From: Fidelibacterota bacterium
Lineage (GTDB): Bacteria; Fidelibacterota; Marinisomatia; SCGC-AAA003-L08; TS1B11
NCBI GenBank assembly: GCA_020354025.1
Contig: CP070638.1
Coordinates: 345,897 to 409,896 of the forward strand
Direction: 5' to 3'
Length of the DNA: 64,000 nt
In this document: positions 1 to 9,140 of the stretch, piece by piece
Layout of the letters: the number at the start of each line of letters is the position of its first letter
Position numbering within the stretch: the stretch's first letter is position 1
Translations under genes and position numbers: made by a program
Notes under the pieces: generated by a model
Database searches by the model: none
What the model saw: only the letters and a program-made list of their open reading frames with translations
Told to the model about the DNA's origin: nothing

Positions 1-680
<680 letters not shown>

Positions 681-1277
681 ATGATTGACGAACAGTATAA
701 TGTTAATCGACCGGGCAGTGGTAGCAGGGGCGAGGAATTATTGAAGTCCCTGCCTGAGGGACATGTAATTCATACCCTGGTAAATGAACACGTACAGATA
801 CTGGGATTTCTGCGGGAACTTGATGCTCTAAGAAACAGGTTGATGCAGATGCAGACCTTCGATGAAAGCCAGGCGATTCTGGATAATATCAATGATTATA
901 CGGAGCTGCTGCTCGATGCTGAAAGTCATCACCTCCGTGAGGAACAGGTCGTTTGTCTGGAGCTGGAAAAGCGGGGTATCTCTGGTCAGCCGGAAATCAT
1001 GCGTCAAGAGCACAACCTCTTAAGACCACTTAAGCAGCGGCTGCAGAATCTGGCGACAGGCGGGTGCGAGAAAAAGCAGTTCGCTACCCTGCAGGCAGAG
1101 ATCGACGAAACGATGGACAGGGTTATTTCAAATCTATTATTGCATATCCAGAAAGAAGACAAAGTACTCTATCCCCTGTCCCTGGAGACTATCGACGATC
1201 CCGCTGTATGGGAAGAAATGCGTGTTCATTGTGATGAGATTGGGTATTGCTCCTTCACTGTCGACGTTGATCACTAG
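681..1277 (+). CDS. Hemerythrin-like HHE-domain protein (DUF438-like start)
   Basis: A 198-residue cytoplasmic protein. The N-terminal ELLKSLPEGH segment resembles the region that precedes the hemerythrin fold in DUF438-type proteins. It is followed by histidines and acids in hemerythrin spacing: H28, H31, H37 in the first helix, HHLREE (H83/H84, E87), RQEH (H111) and HIQKED (H155, D160). This family binds a di-iron centre and is used for O2, NO or redox sensing, or for repair of Fe-S clusters. The start is fixed by AGGAGG 7 to 8 nt before ATG. It stands alone, divergent from nifJ, an O2-sensitive Fe-S enzyme. A protective or sensing role is therefore attractive, but this is inference. No transmembrane segment or PAS domain is present. 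Confidence 0.85.
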   Translation: MIDEQYNVNRPGSGSRGEELLKSLPEGHVIHTLVNEHVQILGFLRELDALRNRLMQMQTFDESQAILDNINDYTELLLDAESHHLREEQVVCLELEKRGISGQPEIMRQEHNLLRPLKQRLQNLATGGCEKKQFATLQAEIDETMDRVISNLLLHIQKEDKVLYPLSLETIDDPAVWEEMRVHCDEIGYCSFTVDVDH

Positions 1278-1510
1278 CTAGGACAGTCACAATCCTGCCG
1301 TCTGCGGCCAGCTTTATCTTTTTTCTTATCAGGAGAAGGGGAGTAAAAAGCGTTATTGCCGATTCTATATGGTGAATCAATTCACAATAAACCACCCCGG
1401 CGCATTCAATGCAATTGTAGTCCAGATCGACTATTTTGTTTGTGGTATCTAATATCCTCAATCCATTAATTTTCTCCCGATTTTAAAAAATATAACATTA
1501 GGAGTTCACT

Positions 1511-3334
1511 ATGGCCTTCCAGACCATTACCGAGATGTTTCTTCAGACTACATCCCAACACGCTGACAAACCTCTCTACTACCATAAGCGCAGGGATCAC
1601 TGGGAAGGACTGCGTGGTAAGGATATCCGCACGACTGTAGAGGACCTAGCGTATGGCCTGGTATCCCTGGGCATTGCAAAAGGAAAGCACGCAGCCATCG
1701 TCTCCAACAACAGTCCCCGATGGGCCATGGCAGATTATGGGATTTTGTGCACGGGCGGCGCCACTGCTTCTATCTATCCCACACTCGCGGCCTCCCAGGT
1801 AGCCTATATTCTCAAGCACAGTGAATCCCGCGTGGTATTTGCCGAGGATGAAGAGCAGGCTGGGAAAATACTAGAGGTGTGGGATGACTGTCCTGATCTC
1901 AAGACCCTCATCGTTATAAACGATACCCAAGTTACCGGGAAAACCACCAAGGGAAGTGACCGCGCTATCATTTCTTTCATCGATTTTCTGGAGCTGGGTC
2001 ACGAGTATGGCAAAGAGCAGGGACTCGATTTTGAGGCCATGTGCAGGGACTGCAAACCGGAAGATGTACTCACCCTGATCTATACCTCCGGTACTACTGG
2101 TGAGCCTAAAGGAGTTATGCTAACCCACCATAACATGATATCGAACATCGAAGGTGCCCTTGAGCATATCCAGATTGATGAAACGGATTCACTTCTCTCC
2201 TCCCTGCCGTTGAGCCACTCATTCGAACGCATGGCTGGCCACTTTCTTGCTTTCAGCAGAGGCGCCGCCGTATACTATGCCGAGAGCATCGAAAAAGTGG
2301 GGGAGAACATGCAGGAGGCTAAACCTACTGTTCTGCTACATGTACCCCGGTTCTATGAAAAGGTCCACAGCCGGGTGCTTGAGAGCATCAGCCAGTCATC
2401 AGGTCTCAGGCAGAAGATCTTCTGGTGGGCCTTGGCTCAGGGCAAGGCCGTGCTCAAGCTAACAATGACCGGCGGGAAACCCGGCTGGTGGTTGAGGAAA
2501 AAACACGGCCTTGCCGGCAAGCTGGTTTTCTCAAAACTAAAGGAACGGGTTGGAGGCCGGATAAGGTTTTTCGTATCGGGAGCGGCGCCACTATCAGCCG
2601 AAATCGGTGAGTTCTTCGCTTCGCTGGGTATGATTGTGTTGGAAGGCTATGGCCTTACCGAAACTAGCCCGGCCTTGGCTGTTAACAAGCTGGAGAAGTT
2701 CAAATTCGGAAGTGTTGGGCCAGCGATTCCAAATGTGGAACTCAAGATCGCTGAAAACGGGGAAATCCTGGCTAAAGGTCCTAATATCATGAAGGGCTAT
2801 TATAAGGATCCCGAGGCAAGCGCGGAAGTCATTGATAATGATGGATGGTTCCATACTGGGGATATCGGTGAATTTGATGGGGATGGCTATCTTACAATAA
2901 CCGACCGGTTAAAGAGCATCCTGGTTACCTCCGGGGGCAAGAATGTAGCACCAGCCCCCTTGGAGAACGCCATGATTCTCAGCCCATATATCGAGCAGGT
3001 GATGATTATCGGTGACGAACGGAATTTTATTTCCGCCCTGCTAGTTCCCAACTTTGAGAATCTTAATACCTTTGCTGAAGAAAAATCAATCAAGAGCCGG
3101 GACCGGAAGACGCTCGTTCAAGACCCTCAAGTTATCGAACTCTTTGAACGGGAGGTGGAGACTGCCATGGAGCCGTTCGCCCGATTTGAGAGAGTGAAAA
3201 AGTTTCTTCTCCTTACCAGGGAATTCACTATTGATGAGGGAGAATTGACGCCCACCCTGAAGGTTAAACGAAAGGAGGTCTTCGATCATTTCGGGGAGGA
3301 GATTGAGTCCATATACGCGAACGCTTCCCAGTAG
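1511..3334 (+). CDS. Long-chain acyl-CoA synthetase (AMP-forming)
   Basis: A 607-residue member of the ANL adenylate-forming superfamily, of the FadD15-like long-chain type. It should activate free fatty acids with ATP and CoA at the inner membrane face. The AMP-binding P-loop is LIYTSGTTGEPKG near residue 190. The FACS signature region DGWFHTGDIGEFDGDGY lies near residue 450, followed by TDRLKSILVTSGGKNVAP, and the C-terminal lysine segment is LTPTLKVKRK. Length is normal for the bacterial family (about 600). The start ATG is preceded by AGGAG at good spacing. Its last codons overlap the longest possible purM frame, so it may be transcribed with purM and gpsA; gpsA would fit a lipid-precursor link. 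Confidence 0.93.
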   Translation: MAFQTITEMFLQTTSQHADKPLYYHKRRDHWEGLRGKDIRTTVEDLAYGLVSLGIAKGKHAAIVSNNSPRWAMADYGILCTGGATASIYPTLAASQVAYILKHSESRVVFAEDEEQAGKILEVWDDCPDLKTLIVINDTQVTGKTTKGSDRAIISFIDFLELGHEYGKEQGLDFEAMCRDCKPEDVLTLIYTSGTTGEPKGVMLTHHNMISNIEGALEHIQIDETDSLLSSLPLSHSFERMAGHFLAFSRGAAVYYAESIEKVGENMQEAKPTVLLHVPRFYEKVHSRVLESISQSSGLRQKIFWWALAQGKAVLKLTMTGGKPGWWLRKKHGLAGKLVFSKLKERVGGRIRFFVSGAAPLSAEIGEFFASLGMIVLEGYGLTETSPALAVNKLEKFKFGSVGPAIPNVELKIAENGEILAKGPNIMKGYYKDPEASAEVIDNDGWFHTGDIGEFDGDGYLTITDRLKSILVTSGGKNVAPAPLENAMILSPYIEQVMIIGDERNFISALLVPNFENLNTFAEEKSIKSRDRKTLVQDPQVIELFEREVETAMEPFARFERVKKFLLLTREFTIDEGELTPTLKVKRKEVFDHFGEEIESIYANASQ

Positions 3335-4358
3335 ATTGAATTCCTCATCAAAAACCGATTCCCCCCGCCTTAGCTATAAAACGGTGGGAGTCGACATCGA
3401 TGCCGGTGAAGCGGCCGTTGATCGAATCAAAAAGCTAACCGCTACCACCCACGGTCCTCAGGTGCTGACAAACCTGGGCGGCTTTGGTGGCTTATATGAG
3501 TTTCCCAGAGATGACTATCGGCAACCGGTGCTGGTCTCCAGTACTGATGGAGTGGGTACCAAGCTCAAGATCGCATTCCTGACAGGCCGCCATGACACGA
3601 TTGGACAGGACTTGGTGAATCACTGTGTCAACGACATCCTGACCACTGGGGCTCTGCCGCTCTACTTCCTCGATTACTTTGCTACCAGCTCTTTGGATGG
3701 CGATGTATTTGAAAAGGTTGTTGAGGGTATCACCAAGGCGTGTATTGAAAATGGCTGTGCCCTGATTGGTGGAGAGACAGCCGAGATGCCCGACTTTTAC
3801 CAGCCTGGGGAATACGATATTTCCGGCACTATCGTTGGTGTTGTTGAGAAAGATGAGATCCTAACAGAACGGGCTATTAAAAGGGGGGATTTACTGGTTG
3901 GCCTGCCTTCCACCGGGCTGCATACCAATGGCTATTCCCTGGCCCGCAAGGCTTTGCTGCGGGAATGGACGGTGGATACCGAGCTGCCAGAATTAGATTG
4001 CACTGTGGGTGAGGCAATGCTGACCATCCATCGCTCATATCTACCGGTGATGCGGCCGATCCTGACCCAACCGTGGCTGCATGGCGCAGCCCATATCACC
4101 GGTGGTGGTATCGAGGGAAATCTGAGCCGTCCTTTACCAGAAGACTGCCACCTGGCCGTCGACTGGTCCGCCTGGGAATGGCCGCCGGTATTCCAGGTAG
4201 TTCAGCAAGCTGGCGGTGTGGACACCGAAGACATGCGCCGAACCTTCAACCTGGGAATCGGCTGGGTGTTAATTATCGCTTCCAACAGTTCTAGCTCACT
4301 GGAACATTACTTTCAGAAGATAGGTGAGCCCTACATCCTGTTTGGTGAAGTGCGCTGA
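3303..4358 (+). CDS. purM: Phosphoribosylformylglycinamidine cyclo-ligase (AIR synthetase)
   Basis: It carries out step 5 of purine synthesis, closing FGAM to AIR with ATP. Key segments are YKTVGVDIDAG at the N-terminus, VLVSSTDGVGTKLKIAF (ATP/phosphate loop), GALPLYFLDYFA, GGETAEMPDFY and the C-terminal HITGGGIEGNL. The frame gives 351 residues, close to the usual 340 to 350. The start is uncertain. There is no ATG before the conserved domain. TTG at 3303 has a GGAGGA only 2 nt upstream, which is too close, and TTG at 3336, just after the acyl-CoA ligase stop, has no visible SD. gpsA follows 4 nt after its stop, so the two are almost certainly co-transcribed. purL lies 7 kb away rather than next door. 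Confidence 0.95.
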   Translation: MSPYTRTLPSRLNSSSKTDSPRLSYKTVGVDIDAGEAAVDRIKKLTATTHGPQVLTNLGGFGGLYEFPRDDYRQPVLVSSTDGVGTKLKIAFLTGRHDTIGQDLVNHCVNDILTTGALPLYFLDYFATSSLDGDVFEKVVEGITKACIENGCALIGGETAEMPDFYQPGEYDISGTIVGVVEKDEILTERAIKRGDLLVGLPSTGLHTNGYSLARKALLREWTVDTELPELDCTVGEAMLTIHRSYLPVMRPILTQPWLHGAAHITGGGIEGNLSRPLPEDCHLAVDWSAWEWPPVFQVVQQAGGVDTEDMRRTFNLGIGWVLIIASNSSSSLEHYFQKIGEPYILFGEVR

Positions 4359-4362
4359 TCCA

Positions 4363-5364
4363 ATGGCTGTTTCGTTTGCCGTTCTGGGAGCCGGGTCCTG
4401 GGGCGCTGCCATGGCGGCCCACCTGCACAATGCCGGTCATTCAGTCACTATCTGGCATTTCCTGGATGATGAAGCCCGGGAACTGGACAGGACCCGCAAC
4501 CACCCGTTTCTTGAAGGATTTATCCTGCCCACAGGGATTGTGGTGACATCTGATCTCGCTAGTGCTATTTCTAGTTCCGAGGTTATCATGGTGATTGTCC
4601 CGTCCCAGGTCGTCCGCAAGGTCGTGGGAGAGGCTGCGGCTCATATTGGTCAGCGAAAGGTTGTTAATCTGAGTAAAGGCATCGAAGAGGGCAGCCTCAT
4701 GCGGATGTCGGAAGTAATCATTGAAGTTGCTGGGCTGCCGCCTGATAGGATTGCTACTGTTTATGGCCCCAGCCATGCGGAAGAAGTGATGTGCGGTATT
4801 CCCACAACGCTTGTGGCCGCCAGTGAAAATATCGACTACGCTCGGGAGCTGCAGCGGCTTTTAAGCACCGACCGCCTGAGGGTATACGCCAACCGGGACA
4901 TTATCGGTGTTGAGATGGGTGGAAGTGTCAAGAATGTGATCGCTATTGCCGCCGGTATCTGCATAGGGATCGGCTTCGGGGACAATACGCTGGCTGCTCT
5001 TACAACCCGGGGCCTGGCCGAGATAACCCGGCTGGGTGTGGCCACGGGAGGGGATATCCATACCTTTGCAGGTCTCAGCGGAATCGGAGATCTGGTCGTT
5101 ACTACCTACAGCCGTCACAGCCGTAATAGGCGCCTGGGCGTTGAAATTGGCCAAGGCCGGAAAATGAAGGAGGTCATGGCCGAAATGGGTATGGTGGCTG
5201 AAGGGGTCTTCACAGCTCGGTCGGTCATGGACCTGGCTAAAAAGCATAACGTCAATATGCCTATTTGTCAGGAGGTATACCGCGTCCTTTTCGAAGATAA
5301 AGACCCCCGTCAGGCTATAGCTGATCTGATGACCAGAGACCTGCGGGATGAGACGGTACTTTAG
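4363..5364 (+). CDS. gpsA: Glycerol-3-phosphate dehydrogenase, NAD(P)+
   Basis: Reduces dihydroxyacetone phosphate to sn-glycerol-3-phosphate, the backbone of phospholipids. The Rossmann loop FAVLGAGSWGAAMAAHL is at the very N-terminus. NLSKGIE, VYGPSHAEEV and the catalytic segment EMGGSVKNVIAIAAGI, with the conserved Lys, follow, and then the C-terminal TYSRHSRNRRLG and MVAEGV. About 333 residues, normal for the family. The upstream in-frame TTG at 4324 lies inside purM. ATG at 4363 begins exactly before the Rossmann fold and 4 nt after the purM stop, so I chose it. The 3' end overlaps the next gene by 17 nt. Confidence 0.96.
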   Translation: MAVSFAVLGAGSWGAAMAAHLHNAGHSVTIWHFLDDEARELDRTRNHPFLEGFILPTGIVVTSDLASAISSSEVIMVIVPSQVVRKVVGEAAAHIGQRKVVNLSKGIEEGSLMRMSEVIIEVAGLPPDRIATVYGPSHAEEVMCGIPTTLVAASENIDYARELQRLLSTDRLRVYANRDIIGVEMGGSVKNVIAIAAGICIGIGFGDNTLAALTTRGLAEITRLGVATGGDIHTFAGLSGIGDLVVTTYSRHSRNRRLGVEIGQGRKMKEVMAEMGMVAEGVFTARSVMDLAKKHNVNMPICQEVYRVLFEDKDPRQAIADLMTRDLRDETVL

Positions 5365-7471
5365 GGCGCTGCTGGTCTTTCTGACGGCCTCCAGTACGCT
5401 CCTTCCCCAGAAACCTGCCCCGATCTGCGGTTTGCCGCATATCGCCCACATGCCTCCCGGCGAGGCAACAATACTCTACAAACCAGGTGTTCCCTCCGAA
5501 AATCCCACCTTCCTGATTCGGGAGCACTACAATAGCAGTACTCTCATTGAAGTGGATTTCTATCTCATGCACGATGAGGCCACCTTCAGCGTCTACGCCG
5601 AAGCAGCGGAGGTGGATTCCATGAGAGTAGACTCCATTGCCGTTGCCGAACTGGTAGCGGCTTTCAGGGACCACACCTTTGAGGGCTCCGTCGATTCCTC
5701 CAGTGGGATTAAGGCCATTGCTGAAGATGTCTTTGGCTCCCCCCCGAGCTGGTATCGGAACGGCAAGGTTTTCATCCTGCTTATTGATGTGAGGGACGAC
5801 TATGTCCCAGATTCTTCCGAGTTTTTTGTGGCGGGATACTTCGATCCTCTGGACCAGACACAATATGGCAATCAAGCGAATATTATTTATCTGGACACAA
5901 ATCCCGGGCAGCTCACCGGGGAATACATCAAACTTCAGATAAGAACCCTGGCACATGAATATCAGCACCTTATCCATTATGGCCATGACAACAACGAGGA
6001 AAACTGGATTAACGAAGGCCTTAGCGAACTATCTCCAGTACTCATGGGGTTGCCTCACAGGGATTTTACCCTCTATTTAACCGATACCAACGTAAGGCTC
6101 GACATTTTTCCCGGTGAGCTCGCCGACTATGCCCGTACTGGCCTGTTTTTTCTTTATACCTGGATAAGGTTTGGAACGCCGTTTATCAGAAATATGATCG
6201 CCCGCACCGAAAATGGGATCACCGCCCTTGAAAACACCCTGTCCAGCTTCGGCTATCCACCCTTCGATGACTACCTCTACGGCTGGCACTTGGCCAACTT
6301 CATCCAGGGTGATGGGTCCTATGGTAAGTATGGACCTTTTCCCCAACCAGTCATGCACGATGTTATCATCAGCTTCCCTGAGAATGATTTCCATCGCCAG
6401 GTGAAGCGTCTCGGTGCGCACTGGACAACAATAACAGGGGGATGGAACCTGTACCTGTCTGCGGTTCGCAGCGGAAGTGAGCCGCGCCTGACCTTGATCA
6501 ATGGCAATGACCGTACCTTGATTCCTGCTCCGCAATTGACTTCGATTGGCTTTCAAGATTCCACATTTGGCATAGATTATAGTGAACTGGTTGTTTTGGC
6601 AACCTCCTCAACGGCTGTTTCTGACAGCGTATCCTATGCGCTGTTTGTTGATGCCGAAGGCGGCTTTGAGGAAACAATTATCTCATACGATGGGGATAAG
6701 GGTGCTGACGAGGAAGTTCCCTGGATCAGTCTGGGTGATGAAAGAGGCGAAGGTGAAGCAGCCCTAGTCTTCGACATTCCCGATAATTCAGCAGATCTAT
6801 CAGCGGTTCACTTTTATGCCCAGACAAGTGATTCCGTCCGGGTGCGAGTGTATAGTCAAGCCCTTGTGCCGGACAGCGTGATTTACACGGCCTCGATCAA
6901 CGCTCCACTTGGCAGCAAATGGACTGTCCACCGGCTTCCCCTTGGCATACAGGAAGGAAATCAGCGGGTCTACGTGTCCGTGGCCAGCGCGAATAACGCC
7001 CTGGCATATAATGAAAACGATACTACTTCACACTTCAGCTATTATCGCTTCCCGGATAGTACCTCATTTTTCCGACTGGACAGATTAAAGGTCACACTTC
7101 CGAGTGGTCATGATAAAATCTTATCAGGCAACTGGTCCATCCGGTTGTCTTATCTGGTGCCGGATACCAGCGAGGACGAAATAGATGTACCACTCGCCGT
7201 GGGGTATTTCTATCCCAATCCTTTCATAATTGAGGGTTCGTCTCGATCAGTGGTGAAGTTGGAAATCAACCCGGGGAAATCGGCCGAAGTCCGTCTGTAC
7301 AATATATTGGGACAGGAGATCTGGAAACATACACGGCCAGCCGGTGTACCTTCCCCAGTTGAATGGCACGGATTGATGGATGACGGACGACTGGCCCCCA
7401 GCGGAGTCTACTTGGCCAGGATAGCTGTGAGCGATGCGATGGTCTATCGCAAACTGGTCCTGATCCGTTAG
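5348..7471 (+). CDS. Secreted metalloprotease-like protein with C-terminal sorting domain
   Basis: A 707-residue exported protein. The first 20 residues (RRYFRALLVFLTASSTLL) form a signal peptide. Around residue 203 there is a zinc-protease motif, HEYQH, with a downstream NEGLSEL helix giving the third ligand-like Glu. This arrangement is seen in M6/immune-inhibitor-like and related gluzincin families. The middle is beta-rich. The last about 85 residues (FYPNPF, then VRLYNILGQEIW, PSGVYLARI, KLVLIR) form an FlgD-Ig/type IX-type sorting domain, implying export across the outer membrane and surface attachment or release. It overlaps gpsA by 17 nt and is probably read from the same transcript, though its role is unrelated. 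The exact peptidase family and activity are not certain. Confidence 0.8.
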   Translation: MRRYFRALLVFLTASSTLLPQKPAPICGLPHIAHMPPGEATILYKPGVPSENPTFLIREHYNSSTLIEVDFYLMHDEATFSVYAEAAEVDSMRVDSIAVAELVAAFRDHTFEGSVDSSSGIKAIAEDVFGSPPSWYRNGKVFILLIDVRDDYVPDSSEFFVAGYFDPLDQTQYGNQANIIYLDTNPGQLTGEYIKLQIRTLAHEYQHLIHYGHDNNEENWINEGLSELSPVLMGLPHRDFTLYLTDTNVRLDIFPGELADYARTGLFFLYTWIRFGTPFIRNMIARTENGITALENTLSSFGYPPFDDYLYGWHLANFIQGDGSYGKYGPFPQPVMHDVIISFPENDFHRQVKRLGAHWTTITGGWNLYLSAVRSGSEPRLTLINGNDRTLIPAPQLTSIGFQDSTFGIDYSELVVLATSSTAVSDSVSYALFVDAEGGFEETIISYDGDKGADEEVPWISLGDERGEGEAALVFDIPDNSADLSAVHFYAQTSDSVRVRVYSQALVPDSVIYTASINAPLGSKWTVHRLPLGIQEGNQRVYVSVASANNALAYNENDTTSHFSYYRFPDSTSFFRLDRLKVTLPSGHDKILSGNWSIRLSYLVPDTSEDEIDVPLAVGYFYPNPFIIEGSSRSVVKLEINPGKSAEVRLYNILGQEIWKHTRPAGVPSPVEWHGLMDDGRLAPSGVYLARIAVSDAMVYRKLVLIR

Positions 7472-7518
7472 TGAACAGTACTTTCTTCCCGGCATCTGTG
7501 GCTATAATTTCCTGGTGC

Positions 7519-7592
7519 GCCCTTGTAGCTCAGTTGGATAGAGCATCTGCCTCCTAAGCAGAGGGTCCCCGGTTCGAGTCCGGGCAAGGGTA
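7519..7592 (+). tRNA. tRNA-Arg (anticodon CCT)
   Basis: A full cloverleaf can be drawn. The acceptor arm pairs GCCCTTG with CAAGGGT (first pair G-U). The D arm is GCTC/GAGC. The anticodon stem is TCTGC/GCAGA around loop CTCCTAA, so the anticodon is CCT. The T arm is CCCGG/CCGGG with TTCGAGT. Discriminator A; CCA is not encoded. It lies 47 nt after the metalloprotease gene and 43 nt before the tandem small-protein genes. Confidence 0.97.
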
Positions 7593-7635
7593 CGGTGCTT
7601 GTCGCATTCATTCTTGAACACTAGGAGGGATAACA

Positions 7636-8034
7636 GTGAAAATATACGCCAACCTTACCAGGACCTCTCTACTCTGTGCTGCTCTATTGATCTGGCTGGG
7701 CATGGCGTGTGCTACCTTCACAAGGGTTGCACCTGCTATAGACATCACAGGTACGTGGCAAGCAGACTTCAATACTCCTCAGGGGAAATTTGAAACATTT
7801 CTGAAGATCCAGAGGGTGAGAAATGGGATCCTGCTGGCAACCATTGATGTCCCTTCTATGAGTGCTCGTGATATACCGGTTACCTTCAGTTATGAAAATG
7901 GCATCGTGCACTGGGAAATTGAAGCTTATGAGGTTTCTTTCAATGGGAAGCCGATCGATTCCTCAACGATTGAAGGGACGATTGTTCAAGTTGGTCGTGA
8001 GCCTGGTTCGGCCATATACAAACGCGTGGAATAG
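7636..8034 (+). CDS. Small exported beta-rich protein, tandem copy 1
   Basis: A 132-residue protein starting at GTG, with AGGAGGGA 6 nt upstream. Residues 1 to 28 are an export signal ending in the shared block LLIWLGMACAT. The Cys preceded by GMA could be a loose lipobox, or the site could be a type I cleavage after ACA. The mature part opens with DITGTWQADF and ends in PIDSSTIEGTIVQ and AIYKRVE. This alternating pattern resembles the small beta-domain placed before some alpha/beta hydrolases (opening DIxGxW, ending IEGxW..). It is here as a free-standing protein and has no hydrolase partner. The two genes downstream are clear paralogues with the same layout. Function unknown. Confidence 0.8.
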   Translation: MKIYANLTRTSLLCAALLIWLGMACATFTRVAPAIDITGTWQADFNTPQGKFETFLKIQRVRNGILLATIDVPSMSARDIPVTFSYENGIVHWEIEAYEVSFNGKPIDSSTIEGTIVQVGREPGSAIYKRVE

Positions 8035-8081
8035 TCAGGCGGCAGCTTTACTATTTGTTTAATCAAAAAGGAGTAACAATC

Positions 8082-8483
8082 ATGAGAAGACATTCTAATC
8101 ATCCTGGGGCATTACTGCTCCTATTTTCTCTGTTGATCTGGCTGGGGATGGCGTGCGCCGCCTTCACAAAGGTTTCGCCTGTCGCAGATATAACGGGTAC
8201 ATGGAAAGCCGAATTCGATACTCCCGAAGGCAAGCTGGAAATATTCATGAAGATCAATAAATCGGCCACTGGCGACTTTACTGCCACTATGGATGCCCCC
8301 GCCTTCGGTGCCTATGATGTGCCGCTGGTTTTTAGCTTCGAAAATGGCGTCGTACATTACATAATCCCACAGGTCCAGGCTACCTTCGACGGCAAGCTGG
8401 TTGATCCCTCCACGATTGAAGGTGTCGCAAGCAGTCAGGAAGGGGCCGAGCCCGGGCCAGCGATATTTAAACGCGTAGAGTAA
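8082..8483 (+). CDS. Small exported beta-rich protein, tandem copy 2
   Basis: A 133-residue paralogue of its neighbours. ATG at 8082 follows AAGGAG with good spacing; an upstream in-frame start at 8055 would add residues before the signal peptide and lacks support. The signal is LLIWLGMACAAFT. The mature part runs DITGTWKAEFDTPEGKLEIF, then MDAPAFGAYDVPLVFSFENG, and ends LVDPSTIEGVAS and AIFKRVE. It is closer to copy 3 than to copy 1 in the central block (AYGAYNV/AFGAYDV). Gaps of 47 and 50 nt to its neighbours, each with its own SD, suggest one transcript with independent initiation. Function unknown. Confidence 0.82.
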   Translation: MRRHSNHPGALLLLFSLLIWLGMACAAFTKVSPVADITGTWKAEFDTPEGKLEIFMKINKSATGDFTATMDAPAFGAYDVPLVFSFENGVVHYIIPQVQATFDGKLVDPSTIEGVASSQEGAEPGPAIFKRVE

Positions 8484-8533
8484 GACGGCTGCGGCTGCCT
8501 GACCACTCATTTTCTCAGATAGAAAGGACAATC

Positions 8534-8932
8534 ATGAAAAAACACTCTGCCCGTCCTGGGGCATTGTTGCTTCCACTAACTCTGTTGATCTGGCTGGGCA
8601 TGGCTTGCGCCACTGTCACAAAGATTGCACCTGCCGCAGACATATCGGGCAGGTGGAAAGCCGTTTTCGAGACTCCTGAAGGTGATCAGGAATCATTTCT
8701 AAACATCCAGAAGTCATCCGATGGAACCCTCACCGCTACCATGGATTCCCCCGCCTATGGCGCCTATAACGTACCGCTGAACTTCAGCTTTGAAAATGGT
8801 GTCGTGAACTGGGAAATCGAACAGGTAGGGGTTTCTTTCGACGGCAAGCTGATTGATCCTTCGACGATCGAAGGTGCAATCCTTCAATCTGGCAGTGAGT
8901 TAGGAACGGCGATATATAAACGCATAGAGTAG
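8534..8932 (+). CDS. Small exported beta-rich protein, tandem copy 3
   Basis: A 132-residue third copy, ATG preceded by GAAAGGA. The signal ends LLIWLGMACATVT. The mature part opens DISGRWKAVFETPEGDQESF and ends LIDPSTIEGAILQ and AIYKRIE. Cys in the block LGMAC is kept in all three copies, which favours lipid attachment despite the non-standard lipobox. All three should face the periplasm or cell surface. The next 200 nt to the convergent protease gene contain no gene. Function unknown; ligand binding by a lipocalin-like barrel is only a guess. Confidence 0.82.
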   Translation: MKKHSARPGALLLPLTLLIWLGMACATVTKIAPAADISGRWKAVFETPEGDQESFLNIQKSSDGTLTATMDSPAYGAYNVPLNFSFENGVVNWEIEQVGVSFDGKLIDPSTIEGAILQSGSELGTAIYKRIE

Positions 8933-9140
8933 TACCCCAGTCACAACGATAAGCCGTTGCCTCCGGGACTGTTTCGTTGATCGTCCCTGGTTCGTCACGC
9001 GCGGGAAATATTATGCTGAGCTGACTTTACCCTGATGTCGGCGAAAATCAATGCGATTTTTGACTGAAAGATTTGGCGATAATGTTGGCTTATCTGATTG
9101 TGGAATCGAGGACTGGACCCCGCGCAGGGACAAGTCGGAT

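Noticed and set aside
1255-1461. Minus-strand 68-codon frame after the hemerythrin gene
   Set aside because: It starts at TTG with poor SD and overlaps the hemerythrin 3' end; no motif; likely chance.
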